Of a stretch of 64,000 bases of DNA, positions 11,911 through 23,834 are shown piece by piece. Numbering within the stretch: position 1 is the stretch's first letter; each line of letters begins with the position of its first letter. This DNA is from Notolepis coatsorum. Lineage: Eukaryota > Chordata > Actinopteri > Aulopiformes > Paralepididae. Under the pieces are notes generated by a model. It made no database searches and was not told the DNA's origin. It saw only the letters and a program-made list of their open reading frames with translations. A program made the position numbers and the translations under genes. Location of the stretch: positions 87,867,796-87,931,795 of the forward strand of contig OZ020589.1 in NCBI GenBank assembly GCA_963971535.1, written 5' to 3'.

Positions 11911-12002
11911 GCAAGTGGGTGCATTTGTTTTTGTTTCCTGGAGCACACTAGGTGCTAGAGATGATGAGTTATATCTCAGTAGGCAGAGCGGGACGCGATA
12001 GC
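11911..12002. mobile_element. DIRS terminal-repeat fragment
   Basis: Contains GTGGGTGCATTTGTTTTTG and, 70 bp on, AGAGCGGGACGCGATA. Both are the complement of motifs in the inverted terminal repeats of the two DIRS elements (51600-51620 and 60420-60500). No coding part accompanies it. Confidence 0.65.
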
Positions 12003-12004
12003 CA

Positions 12005-12190
12005 GTTGATATATAACTGGACCACACACCACTTTAACATAACCTTTAGAGGTCAATGGATTGAGGCTTGAATGCTCCCAAGCACTGGAATACACAAACA
12101 TCACGTAGAATGCATACTTTTACTTTAGATACTTAAGTACATTCAATAGCAAATACTTCTCTACTTTTACTTAAGTTTGAATGGAGGACT
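12005..12190. repeat. Dispersed repeat (ACTTAAGTA family), copy 1
   Basis: Includes CACTTTAACATAACC and TACTTAAGTACATTC. It matches, in inverse orientation, 59008-59225, and partly 57165-57560. Probably a MITE; no complete borders seen. Confidence 0.7.
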
Positions 12191-12196
12191 TTTACT

Positions 12197-13906
12197 TTGA
12201 CCAAAAGCTCGAGCAGTGAACTCCAAGCCCATGTGACTGAACTCAAACTGCAAAGAAACAGACTAAGAAATGAAGTAAACTCCATGATCAAAACTGCAAA
12301 AAAGAATTTCATCAATGACAAAACTGAGGAAAACAAAAATAAACCCAGTGAACTTTGGAAATTACTCAATAATCAACTAGGCTGCAGTAAAAAACTTAAA
12401 ACTAGGTTTTCAAACATAAACATAAAGACGGACAACACGCTCATCACAGACAAGCTGGATGTGGCCAATTATTAAAAAAAAATCTTCACAAACATAGCCA
12501 CAACACTGGTAAATAAACTACCCTCCTACTCAGGGCATTTTGGGGTAGTCGTAGAACACATCATAGCCTACTACAATAACCTAGGGGTCCGCAAAGACGA
12601 TTTCAAACTAGAAATGGTAACAAGAGCTGAGGTACTCAGAAAACTGAGCGCCCTCCAACCTAACAAGGCCACTGGCCATGACAATATCCCCTCTAAATTC
12701 CCCAAGAGACTCAGCAGCCGCCATCACCACCCCAGTCATCACAGACATAATAAACCTCTCCATAAAACAGGGACACGTATTCAAAGACTTAAAAATTGCA
12801 AGAGTAACCCCCCTGCACAAAAAGGGCAGCAAATTAGACCCAGGCAACTACCGCCCTGTTTCTATTCTTACCTCCATCTTGAAAGTCATGGAAAAAATAG
12901 TATACGAACAGGTCGAAAAGTACCTTGCGGAAAAAAATCTAATCTTCGAATTCCAATCTGGCTTCAGAACATCCCACTCCACTGACACATGCCTTCTCTA
13001 TTTGAACAACCACATCAAACAAGAGGTGGACACGGGCAAATACTGCGGCATGGTCATGCTGGACCTACAAAAGGCATTCGACACTGTCAATCACTCCATT
13101 CTGATTGACAAGCTAAAAGCAATTGGTTTTGATAGTCTATCAGTGAGCTGGATGCAATCCTACCTGGAAGGGAGAGAACAGATGGTGGAGGTAAACAGTA
13201 CCCTACCCCCCCCCCCCCTCCCAGTGAGCTGTGGTGTTCCACAAGGAAGCATACTAGGACCGCTACTGTTCCTAATTTATGCAAATGACATGTTGTCAGT
13301 TGTGACTGCAACTTGTTCCTGTTCGCAGACGAATCAGCCCTGCTGGTCTCTGACAAGAACAAGTTACAGGTTGAAAGAATCCTCACCTCAGAACTAGGCA
13401 AAATCTGCACCTGGCTCACTGACAACAAACTATCATTACACCTGGGTAAAACAGAGTCCATTCTCTTCGGTTCAAATAACAAACTCAGCAAGGCAGACGG
13501 CTTCTCAGTTACAGTGGGTGACAATATTGTCACAAGGAAAGATGAAATTACATACCTAGGTTCCATCCTAGAGGCAAATCCTTCCTGTGACAAAATGACA
13601 TCCAATGTAATAAAAAAAGTCAACCAACGAACTAGATTCTTGTACCGGATCTCCTCTCTGGTAAACAAGAATACCCTAAAGACTCTGGCAGGAGCACTCA
13701 TTCAAGGGTACTACGACTATGCTTGCACCTCATGGTACCAAAGCACCTCAAGGGCGCTAAAAACTAAATTACAAACATCACAAAACAAACTGGTCAGACT
13801 ACTGCTTGACCTTACTCCTAGAACCCACCTCACCCCTGCCCACTTTGACAACCTAGGATGGCTTAGAGTAGACGACAGAGGACAGCAACTTGCAATGGGC
13901 CTGGTC
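12197..13906 (+). pseudogene. Decayed CR1/L2-type LINE ORF2, first part (LINE-C)
   Basis: A non-LTR reverse transcriptase remnant, 5'-truncated in the linker before the RT. Recognisable blocks are PLHKKGSKLDPGNYRPVSI, QSGFRTSHSTDTCLL, LDLQKAFDTVNHSIL and CGVPQGSILGPLLFL. The expected YADD box reads FADE (13322-13333), so the second catalytic aspartate is replaced. At least three frameshifts are visible, near 12470, 12700 and 13300, so it is dead. It stops at 13906, where another LINE is inserted, and resumes at 19901. Confidence 0.9.
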
Positions 13907-13925
13907 AGCTCCGTCCCTGAGGAGT

Positions 13926-13926
13926 C

Positions 13927-14013
<87 letters not shown>
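13926..14013 (+). repeat. (GA)n microsatellite in LINE-D 5' region
   Basis: About 85 bp of nearly pure GA repeat. It happens to keep an open frame between LINE-C and LINE-D, which produces a spurious 456-residue fusion frame. Confidence 0.97.
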
Positions 14014-14014
<1 letters not shown>

Positions 14015-14068
14015 CAGCAGAGTCCTGATTCATTATTGAATCCCTCCTACACCCTCCGTGAGAGAATC

Positions 14069-14683
14069 ATGGCGGCAGGAAAGTTTGGAGCACTTCTGGC
14101 TCTCCTTTTTTATGCTTTTATATTAAGTTTTAACAACACAGGCCCAGACTATTTTAACTTTAAACCTTCTAATGAGTTTAACACAAGTAATACGATGACA
14201 GGATTGAAGCACTTTGGGCTGGGGAAGTTGACCCTGCTCAACGCTTTCGTTTACCCAAACTGGTACAATCCCTCAAACAAATTGAGCAAAACGGGAAACA
14301 AACGCAAAATCGACCGTGACTATTTGATTATTACGCTTGGTTTGCTTATGTCTGGTGACATTCACCAATGTCCTGGTCCGATCTCGGACGGTGTAAACAC
14401 CACGCAGAACGGCGACAGCAACAACAGCTACAGATGCAACGTACCTGTTTCCCAGGTATGTATGGAAATCAGCGGTGCAGCTCCAGATGTTGATATTTGC
14501 CAGCCTAACCCCCATCCTTACTTCTGCTTCCCGGGAGCCACGACGGGACCTGAGCCCAAGCCAGACGGCGCTGATGGAGTCAGGAATGGAGAAAACATTC
14601 GGAGACCGGCAGGTCTCCGCTGCCGGTGGAGCAGCGGAGACCTGACGACGGCCTTCCTAGAACCGCGAGATCAGAGCACGTAA
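14069..14683 (+). CDS. LINE-D first ORF (204 aa) with degenerate 2A-like motif
   Basis: The first in-frame ATG after the GA run starts MAAGKFGALLALL, with a hydrophobic stretch over residues 6-20. Residues 87-104 read IITLGLLMSGDIHQCPGP (motif GDIHQCPGP at 14354-14380). This resembles 2A peptides, whose core is D-V/I-E-x-N-P-G-P, known to be present in some APE-type LINEs. Here His replaces Glu and Cys replaces the normally essential Asn, so ribosome skipping is doubtful. The ORF overlaps the start of the endonuclease ORF in another frame. Its product is unknown; it may be the N-terminal extension of ORF2 separated by a frameshift. Confidence 0.6.
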   Translation: MAAGKFGALLALLFYAFILSFNNTGPDYFNFKPSNEFNTSNTMTGLKHFGLGKLTLLNAFVYPNWYNPSNKLSKTGNKRKIDRDYLIITLGLLMSGDIHQCPGPISDGVNTTQNGDSNNSYRCNVPVSQVCMEISGAAPDVDICQPNPHPYFCFPGATTGPEPKPDGADGVRNGENIRRPAGLRCRWSSGDLTTAFLEPRDQST

Positions 14684-17600
14684 TTGCGAACTCGGGCGAA
14701 GAAGCCACGGGGCCGGAACGAACGCCGATAGAGCAGTGGAGACCTGAAGCGAATATCCACGGAGAAGACGAGACACTACCAAACTTGGATAAACTATACG
14801 CAAAAAGAGGACTACATTTTTTCCATCTAAACATCAGAAGCCTCCTCCCCAAAATAGACGAACTTCGGCTACTATTTAATAGTTGCAAGGTAGGAGTAAT
14901 ATGTTTCAGTGAAACTTGGCTTGACAGTTCAATAAGCGACTCCGAAATTGAGATTGAGAACTATATAATTGTAAGGAAAGATCGAAACCGAAACGGAGGA
15001 GGTGTGTGTGCTTATATTAGATCGGACATTGGTTTTAATATAAAATCAGATCTTGAACACGACGCGGTAGAAGCGATGTGGCTTGATATTCTGTTACCCA
15101 AAAGCAAACCAATTATTTTTGGAGTCTGTTACAGGCCACCAGACCAGGGCAATTTTTATGTTGATCTAGAGGAGATATGCTCCAAGTGCACTGATTTTGA
15201 GAAATCTGAAGTTGTTGTCATGGGAGATTTCAACACTGATTTACTTAAAAAGAGCTCTGGATTAAAGTCCCTTCTGAATTATAGTAAATTGTTTGACCTG
15301 CACCAGCTCATCACTGAACCTACCAGAGTTACCTCCCTTTCTCAGACCATAATCGACTTAATACTGGTCTCTGATAAACAGAGGATAACAAACAGCGGCG
15401 TTGTTGATTTTGCACTCAGTGATCACCTTGCAATTTTCTGTACCAGAAAGGTGCAGAGGGGTCATTTCGAGGGTCACAACAACATAAAAATCAGATCTTT
15501 AAAAAATGTCAGCAAGGAAATGCTCCTGGATGGTTTAACGGGTGTGGACTGGTCTCATGTAATGCACTGTAAAGAGGTTGATCAAGCATGGGATGGTTTC
15601 AAAACAACATTTCTTAAAGTAGTTGACAGATTAGCACCCAGGAAGATGGTCAGGATAAAGCAGAGGACACAGCCCTGGATTAATGATGACATTTTAAAAG
15701 CTATTAAAATAAGGAACAATCTTTTTAAACTATTTAAGAAGTCCAGGACAGAACAGGCTTTCCTGGATTTAAAGAAACACAAAAACTATGTAAATAGTTT
15801 GATTAAAGGGGCGAAGAAGGGTTTTTTTAATGAAAAAATAACAGAGTATAGGAACAACTCAAGGAAACTCTGGAGGACACTTAAAGAGGTAGGATACAGT
15901 AAGAAATTAAAGACTAAATCGGGCAATATCAGTTTAGAAATAGGAGACAAAATTTCAGCAGACAAATCAGAGGTGGCAGACTGTCTGAATAGCTATTTTA
16001 CATCCATTGCAAAAACTATATCGGAAAGGATCCCAGCTAAACCCGGCAACAACATAGAGAGTGAAGTCCATAAATTCTACCTAGATCAGGGGGTTAAAGC
16101 AAATGCTTTCTCCTTTAGGAAAGTGACTGAGATGGAGGTCCAGGAAAAGCTTAAAAAACTTGACACCTCAAGGGCTACTGGATTAGACAACATCCCTGGT
16201 AAATTCTTGCAGGATGCTGCAGAAATCATTGCCCCATATGTAGCTCACATTACCAACCTAGCCATTGACACAGGAACTGTGAGGTTTTGTCCGCTGCTCA
16301 CCTACTCTCTCTGTTCCTTTAAGCCTACTGTTAAGGAATTCCCTTCTCACTCACCTCACTAGCCCCCACCCTCGCGTTCTTTACTCTCGTTTGCTCTCAG
16401 CAGCCACACCCTTGTACTACCTGTCATTATGTGTTTGATTGGTCTGGCGCCGAACTCACACTTCTAGTTTGATTATCAATCACCTTCACGCACCTGTGGT
16501 GCATTCTAATTAGTTCCCCTGTGGGTTTTAAGTAGCTGGCTCTTCCCCTCTGTTCCTTGTGGGGTCGTGTTGTAACATGCCGTAACATGCCGTAACATTC
16601 GGTATCATATTCTCTATCATCAAGACTCCTTCGGGAGGTCCTCTGTCTGTCTATGCTGTTTTCATCTCCGGCGTCAGATGTGCTCCAGCCTTCGCCTCCT
16701 GTCGCCGTTGCCTGGGGGAGATACTGGACTGCGCTCCCTAGACTTCCACGGGAGGTATCCCAGTGATCCACTTCAGACCTCCGCGCAGCAGGCGTCCTGA
16801 CGCACATCCAGACCTCGGCGCAGCAGACGCCCAGACACCATCCAGACCTCCGAGCCTGGCGCGCTCTTCCGCGCAGACGCACTCCAGATGCGTCCTCCGT
16901 ACCGGCGCGCATTCCGCGCAGACGCGCTCTCCACTCCAGACCTCCGCGCAGCAAATGCGCCCTCCGTACCGGCGCGTACTCAAAGCAGACGCGCACCTTC
17001 CAGACCTCCGAGCTTGGCACGCTCTTCCGCGCAGACGCACTTCAGATGCGTCCTCTGTACCGGCGTGCACTCCAAGCAGTTGCGCACCACTCTGACCTCC
17101 GCTTGGACAACCGGCTCCCCGGTGGCGACGCTCTCGCCCCGCTGCTGTTCCAGCGCTCTTTACGCACAAACGCCTGGGTGAGTTTTTAATGACTGTCCTT
17201 GATCAAATTCCGTTTTCGTGTGTTTTTATAACACTGAAGATTACCACCTTTTTATCAGACAGTCACTCACCCAGCGGTTGCCTTTTGGATTATTTTCACT
17301 GGGATAATATTTTGACCTAACATCTCCCACTGTGTGTTTTTCACACCGAAGATATTATCACTTTGGATTGTATTTTGGACTTCGCTCTCAGTGTCTATTT
17401 TTGCACCGAAGATATTTTTCACTTGGGATTGTGTTTTGGAACATTGCTCACTGTGTGTGTTTACACGAAGATTAGTTCACTTGGATAACTTTTGTTTTTG
17501 GGTACAGTCACCTCTCCTGTTCTCCTGCTCGTTCTACCTGCACCCTGTGTTGACTCGCTCCCTCTCTCTCTCTCTCGGTCCCGCATCACCTCGGAGATTC

Positions 17601-19637
17601 TGCCGAGAGAAGTCTGCAGAGCGGCTCTGACGTCAGCATCTGCTACCCCCTACTACCACTTCGGGAGAAGCTGCAGGGCAGCAGAACATTTCATCCTTGC
17701 TTGTATTCCTGTCTTGTTTAGACTTTCCTATTCTGTGCTCATTATTGCTTTTTCCAAGACCTGACCCTGTTTACTCTTTCCCAGTATGCAGCTCCTGCCC
17801 TCGCCCTGTTCCAAGGCCTTACCCTGTTTTTCCCTAGTCCTCCCAGTCCTCCCTGTCCCCAGCCCGCCTCCGCGGGCCTCTGTCCCTTCCTCCCCTATCT
17901 AGTCCTCCAAGTCCTCCCACGTCCCCAGCCCGCCTCCGCGGGCCTCTGTCCCTCCTTCCCTCTCTAGTCCTCCTAGTCCTTCCCGTCCGGTCCTCCTAGT
18001 TCCTCCCGGTTCCTGCCTTCCCTTGCCCCGGCCCTGTTTTTCCCTTAGCCTTCCCTTAGCCTTCCCCTTAGCCAGCTCGCCTCTTAAAGGCACTGTGCCT
18101 TCTCCCTTCATGTTATCCATTATTTTGTGTTCTCCCTTAAAGGGACAGTGCCGTTTTTTCCTTCTGTTCAATAAATGCCCAGTTCTTGGCTTACTCTCAT
18201 ACCTGTCTTGTGTTGTGCGATTGGGGTCGGTTACAAACCATAACAGGAACATTTCCAAGCGAAATGAAATCGGCAAGAGTTATTCCTCTCCACAAAAAGG
18301 GAAACAAATTGGAACCGGGTAACTACAGACCCATTTCCATCCTGGGCGTTCTATCAAAAACCATTGAGAGGCTAGTATATGAGCAAATAGACGGGTATTT
18401 CTCCACTAATAACATCATGTACAAATACCAATCTGGTTTCAGGAGGTCCCACTCCACAGACACCTGCCTGCTGTTCCTCACAGATTACATCAGGAAAGAG
18501 GTAGACGAGGGAAAGTTCTGTGGAATGGTAATGTTAGACCTCCAGAAGGCATTTGATTCAGTGGATCACAACATCTTGTTAATGAAGCTTAGGGCCCTAG
18601 GCTTTAATGAGGCAGCTCAGAAATTGATTGGTTCCTACCTAACAGGGAGACAACAGGTGGTAGATATAAACGGAGTACTCTCCAGTCCTCGGACAGTAGA
18701 GTGCGGGGTCCCACAAGGGAGTGTTTTGGGTCCGCTCCTCTTTCTACTGTATATAAATGACCTGAAAGCAGCTTGCTCATGTGACCTTTTTTTATATGCA
18801 GATGACTCCGCCCTACTAGTGTCTCACAAAGACAAAAAAGTGGTTGAGCAGACATTGAGTGCAGAACTAGAGAAGGTTAGCGACTGGCTAGGCCACAACA
18901 AGCTGTCCCTCCACGTGGGGAAGACTGAGTCAATTTTATTCTGGTCAAAGGTCAGGCTCAGAAAATCGCCAGGTTTTAACATTAGAATAGGAGATACTGT
19001 TCTCACAGACAAAACATCTGTGAAATATCTCGGTTGCGTCCTGGAAAACAGCTTATCAGGGGAAAGCATGGCTCACCAAGCACTTACAAAGATAAATAAC
19101 AGGACTAGATACCTAGCCAGAATCTCAAATTTTTTAGATCAGTCAGCGATGAAGATTCTTGCTGGAGCTCTCATACAGTGTCACTATGACTATGCATGTG
19201 GCTCCTGGTACAACAGTGCCCCCAAAAGTCAGAAAATAAAACTACAGACATCACAAAACAAGCTAATCAGGGTAATACTAAGGCTACCTGCTCGAACCCA
19301 CCTTGACCCATCTCACTTTGAGGTCATGAGATGGCTTAAGGTGGAAGACAGAGTAAACCAGATAGGGATGTGCCTAGTTCACAGAATAGTGCATGGGGTA
19401 GTGCCAGTGTACTTTAACAATTACTTCAACAGAATCAGAGACACCCATGCTTACCAAACAAGGCGCAGCTCAACTGACTTTGTGCCAGTCAGATTCAGGA
19501 GCTGTATGGGGAAGGAGTCATTTTTATATTCAGCAGCTGTCTATTGGAATAGTCTGCCCAGTGAACTGAAAACCATAGACAGTGCCGTTAGATTCAAGTC
19601 CAGCCTGAAGACATGGCTCAAAAGGGACTATACCTAG
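14626..19637 (+). pseudogene. LINE-D ORF2: APE endonuclease plus reverse transcriptase, split by a solo LTR
   Basis: The N-terminal part has APE endonuclease landmarks: FHLNIRSLLPK, FSETWL, MGDFN, and LSDHLAIF. After the insertion at 16278-18245 the RT follows, with IPLHKKGNKLEPGNYRPIS, LDLQKAFDSVDHNIL, CGVPQGSVLGPLLFLLY, and the catalytic YADD (18795-18806). The C-terminal region runs to the stop at 19637. Removing the LTR and one GGAAC copy gives a single uninterrupted frame of about 1012 codons, so the only visible lesion is the LTR. Closest in the window to LINE-C. In the cell it would nick target DNA and prime reverse transcription; in its present form it cannot make a full protein. Confidence 0.93.
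16278..18245. mobile_element. Long solo LTR (1968 bp) inside LINE-D ORF2
   Basis: Starts TGTGAGGTTTTG and ends CAAACCATAACA, flanked by the 5-bp duplication GGAAC (16273-16277 and 18246-18250). The last ~130 bp, with AAAGGGACAGTGC, CAATAAA and CATACCTGTCTTGTGTTGTG, match the solo LTR at 57759-58456, so both belong to one group and read plus. Its length comes partly from internal tandem repeats: a ~158-bp unit (16843 and 17001), a ~61-bp unit (around 17343-17490), and a ~67-bp C-rich unit (17840-17970). Its open frames are low-complexity. Confidence 0.9.
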
Positions 19638-19900
19638 ACACTTAGCTTAAGGCACCCTTGCATGTTGTATGAGTCTGTATGTATATAAATGTTAAATGGT
19701 ATATGTGATGTGTTGTGATGTCACGTTTTGTATGATGCATGTGTTAAGCATCACATTCCCCCACCCCCCTACAAGGACCACAATGGAAATAAGCTCTGAG
19801 CTTTTTTGTGTTACATCCTTGGCAGTATATCCCGACTGTGCTCTTCTATCACATGTTTATTTTTTATATTGTCAAATAAAGTCATTCATTCATTCATTCA

Positions 19901-20179
19901 GTCTACAAGATACACTACACGACTAAGGTACCCATGTACATGGCAAAATACTTCCCAAAGGTCAGTGAATACCACAACCACAACACCAGAGGGAGCTCCA
20001 CAAATCATGTTAAACCCAGATTCGGCTCAAACAAGGGACTAAACATGTTTCGCAATTATGCCACATCAATGTGGAACACCCTACCCACAGCTGTAAAGGA
20101 ATGTGAATCACTACCCACTTTTAAAACCACTCTCAAGGAGCACCTATGGGAGACTGCAATTCGAAACTGGCCCCTGTAA
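19901..20179 (+). pseudogene. Decayed CR1/L2-type LINE ORF2, C-terminal part (LINE-C)
   Basis: Continues the frame left at 13906: Val-Tyr-Lys-Ile then KVPMYMAKYFPK and FRNYATSMWNTLP, ending WETAIRNWPL and a stop. This matches the C-terminus of LINE-D ORF2 (YFNNYFNRI, AAVYWNSLPSEL). It shows that LINE-D jumped into LINE-C without changing its frame. Confidence 0.9.
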
Positions 20180-20541
20180 ATGTCCTAACCCAACCCCCTC
20201 CAATGTACAGTAAATGTCCTAACCCAGTAATACACAAGACCCTTTTCTTGGGACCAAGTAAGGTTTCGTCGATAATCCAATGTACAGTTACCCCCCACCC
20301 CGCCTACCCATCCCCCCCACCCAACCACCTCCAATGTACAGTCCCCCCCCCCACCCCACCAAATATTGTGTATATTACTAGGCTTGCTTAAATGGTGATG
20401 AAACAAAGGAGAATATGAATTATGATTTTTCTTTGCATCTTTGACAGTGAATAACACCATGCTAAAAATGATCAGACTTCTTGAGATCATGTGTACAAAA
20501 AATCGAAGGAAATTAATAAAGGGAAGATGATTAAACAGAAG
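20180..20541. other. LINE-C 3' region and a dispersed repeat
   Basis: After the LINE-C stop there are C-rich blocks with repeated CCAATGTACAGT. From about 20395 to 20541 the sequence matches 43990-44120 (GAATAACACCATGCT, GAAGATGATTAAACAGAAG). That repeat is split here by the transposon at 20542. Confidence 0.7.
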
Positions 20542-20545
20542 CAGG

Positions 20546-23060
20546 GCTGTACGCTAAGCTTTTTCACTAGGGGCACACTTGCCCCTAAATGAGAAATTTA
20601 GGGGCACAGAATATTTTTAGGGGCAAATCTTTAAATAACAATTTTACCATTATAGTGCAAAAAAATATGTTCCTCCTGCCTCATTACTGTGGTCCTTTTA
20701 TTTAACATTTAAGTGTGTTTGTTTTGTATCTTTTATAATGAACCAACTGAGAAAGTGTGTAAATCACTAATAGAACAAAAACAACAAACTGTGTGTGTGT
20801 GTGCATGCGCTTGTAGTGCTCCTTGAATGAGATCACCACAACACACACACACATCATTACATTAATCAGGAGGACAAGAAACTCTGCATACCTTTGTTTC
20901 ACAATGAAAAGTGCTTTATAAATAAAATTAATTATTATTATTGTAAATAACCCCATGAAAGGTTTACTATTTTTATGGGTAATTACCCGCTTCATATTTG
21001 TGATGTTACTGGTTTCAGGGTGTGCCTAAAGTGATCAATGTGTTGGGCCGTTTATAGAGATCTATGCCAATTAATGTTTATGTATATCCGGGACTTTTTT
21101 TTATAAGAATTGAGAGGCCTACTACGGTATTTGTATATGTGACCTTTATTTTGAAAACCGTGTTGCGACGCAACCGTGTTTAAGTTTGCGCTTTTGACAG
21201 TGGAAATGTTCAGTTCAACTTAGCTCGAAGGAAAGACTCTAATCAAAAAGGTTTAATGGACCTGTATGAGGCCATAGCTCTTACGGTGGGACTTTATAGA
21301 AGAGGAATGTAATACTATGCAAAATGAGAAATAAACAGTGATTTTACCAGCAGTAAGTTGCAAGCCACTTTCATACGGGGAACCGTGACAATTATTAGTA
21401 TTATCTTATTTGCATATTGTCTCATTATTAGATAGATAGGTTGATACTTTATTGATCCCAGGAGGGAAATTTAAGTAGACAGTATTTAAGTATTGAAAAA
21501 CGTCCTAATAGTGGGCGACTCACCAAATGCATGGCTGAACTGAACGTTAGAAGTGTGTCCCTGTCAATCATCACTGCCAGATCTGACTTAATTTCACCGG
21601 CTATGGTCTCTTATCATCTCTCCACATCGGACGTGGTTGTCATAAGATGGACTGATATCCGCTCCGTTCTTCTTGCAGAGCAAAATTAGCGGCTTAAACT
21701 TATTGAAATGAAGTTCTTCTTTGGCGATGCAACATTCAGTTTCGATTCGATGGTTCGCTAGGAATTATGGGATTTGGTGTTGGATGTATGGACTCAACGC
21801 AGACGGGGACCAGTGGAGGTTTCTCTATGACAACACGTGAAACACAAATTCACTCATAATTCATAATTATTATTAATTTACATATATATATATATTTTTT
21901 TTTTAATTATTATTATTATAATTTTTTTATTAGAAAAGCTTTCCGCTGTAAAAAAAGATGCCAGTGATTTTTATTTTTTTCAAAAATTGCCAAAATTGAC
22001 AGCTCTGAGCAGGCCTGCACTGCAGTAATGCCTGCAGTAATATTCGTGCAGAATATCTGCACAGGTTGACCCAATTTAAATAAATAATAAATAATAGCCA
22101 ATCAAAATAGGCTATTAACGTCATCTAAGCACGGTCTGTGCAGTTTAACTCTTGCCATTGAATGGGGGGATTGAATGATTGACAGCCTTGTTATCCAATC
22201 AGTTAATGGTTTCTCTTTTGCTGCTCTGCGGCTCTGCAGCTAGCATGATTGACAGTCTTGTGGCCCAATCAGATAATGGTTTCTCTTGTGCCATACTGCG
22301 GCTCTGCAGCTTGTTTACAAAATATTTTTTATCTCAGGAAGAGAACTTGTTGGAGCTAACGTAGCTAAAGGGCTACCACCGCAGCTATCAGGCCCAGGGT
22401 GGAGTGTTTTGTTATTGTTCATGAACTTATTGTGCATCGTTTGATGATATATATATACACCTGCGATAAAAGCTAAACGTGACAACAACAACAACGTCAT
22501 CGCCTCGCGGGCACTTTGAATTCTCTAGTACTGTAGATAGCGTTGCAATGGAGGAAGGAGATATTGTCGACTAGCTTGCTTGCTAGCTAACGTTACGCAA
22601 GTCTTGTGAATGTCTAAACAGGGCTGATGGCATTGATGAAGATGATATCAATAACAACAATGCCTCTCCATTGTGCATCGTTTGATGATATATATATATA
22701 TATGTTTTTTTTTATCTCAGTCGTTGTAAAACGAAAGCCTGCAGTGCTTAGCCTGGACCGAAGTGTAGTAGTTCTAACTTCACTCGGGAGACAAAAGCCA
22801 AACATCAATTTGATGCAACAAGCTGGCTCGCGATGCGCTATTGTTTACATTTTCCATGGGATTAATGCACGCGGCTCGAGTCGGACTCGTCACATGGAGA
22901 AGCTGCACTATTCAACGATAGATGAGATCGATCGAGATACCGTCTTTATGGGTAGGTCGTGTCTTCTTGGCTTTAGAATGTCAGTTTGTGTAACGTTACT
23001 GTAACCGAATTGAAACCGCATCATAACTCCTACATCGACCATGTCACTTTTCAAAAGGCA
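20546..23060. other. Non-coding interior of the 15.4-kb transposon, left part
   Basis: Holds a plus-strand LINE/SINE tail near 20905-20945 (GTGCTTTATAAATAAA) and a minus-strand tail at 21430-21490 (TTTATTGATCCCAGGAGGGAAA). A motif TGTGCATCGTTTGATGATAT is duplicated at 22432 and 22671. No supported gene. Confidence 0.5.
22177..22316 (+). repeat. 70-bp tandem duplication
   Basis: GATTGACAG... recurs at 22177 and 22247 with the same downstream text ending in CTGCGGCTCTGCAGC. Two diverged units. Confidence 0.9.
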
Positions 23061-23200
23061 TGAATGAATGAAAACATTATTTAACAGATTGCAGAATGGG
23101 TACAATATACAGTACGGCTCAATACACATAATTATTAAGGAGATGCAGACCAGATAAAGACTTTCGTCTTGTTTACATCAGGGTCCCCCATTTTCAATTC
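23061..23200 (-). repeat. Dispersed retroelement tail, minus strand
   Basis: TGAATGAATG then TTAACAGATTGCAGAATGGG, CGGCTCAATACACA and CTTTCGTCTTGTTTAC. It is the complement of copies at 30650-30831, 43744-43960 and 55755-55950. Confidence 0.85.
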
Positions 23201-23834
23201 ATAGTGAAATGTATCTTGTGTTATTAGGAGCCCTGCTAAAGTTGGTAGCTAACGTTATATTGATAATGTTTCAATATTATCAGGTTGATATTATTATTTT
23301 TTTTGTATCAAATTTTTTATTATTATTCACACGAAACAAGACAACACATTAACCACAATCACAATACATAGAACTTCACAAGAAAATAACAAAAACAATA
23401 ATAATAATACAGACTAACAATTATACAGACAAGAGAAAAGAAAACAGAGTTCAACCTTCTAAATTTTAATTCCAAGGGGTACTATCTAATAAATGGTCTT
23501 TCCCAGTGTTCAGCCCCGATTCCCGGCCGTGTGACCCTATATTAATAAAACGTACCTCTCCAATCCACCACAAGGACCATTTTTTGAGAACACGACCCGA
23601 AAACAGAGCAATGAACCTTCATGAAAAAACAAAAACCAGTAGAGGTGTTCCATAGACTCACAGAGACCGTGTAAAAGTGGCCAAACAGTGAAGAAATAGT
23701 TAAATAGCTGCCCCCCCATAATATCCCCAGCTAAACTCAAGATGACAAGACAAAAGACAAGACAGACAAAAACATTTCCTCCTCCCCCTCCCAAGAGACC
23801 GCCGGACTCACCCGAACACGCACCCCAACCCCGC

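Larger units (their letters stand above)
13907..19900 (+). mobile_element. CR1/L2-type LINE (LINE-D) nested in LINE-C
   Basis: Inserted between codons for Leu-Val and Tyr-Lys of LINE-C with a short GTC repeat (13904-13906 and 19901-19903). It has a GA-rich 5' region, a first ORF (14069-14683), an endonuclease/RT ORF, and a 3' end reading CAAATAAAG followed by (TCAT)n. Without the solo LTR it is about 4.0 kb, so it may be full length or nearly so. Confidence 0.88.

Noticed and set aside
13313-14683. A single 456-codon frame spanning LINE-C, the GA run and LINE-D
   Set aside because: It joins two different LINEs through a GA microsatellite that happens to lack stops. The real LINE-D ORF begins at the ATG at 14069.
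16738-17181. Four overlapping open frames on both strands rich in Arg/Ala/Ser
   Set aside because: GC-rich tandem repeat inside a solo LTR. Openness on both strands reflects base composition.
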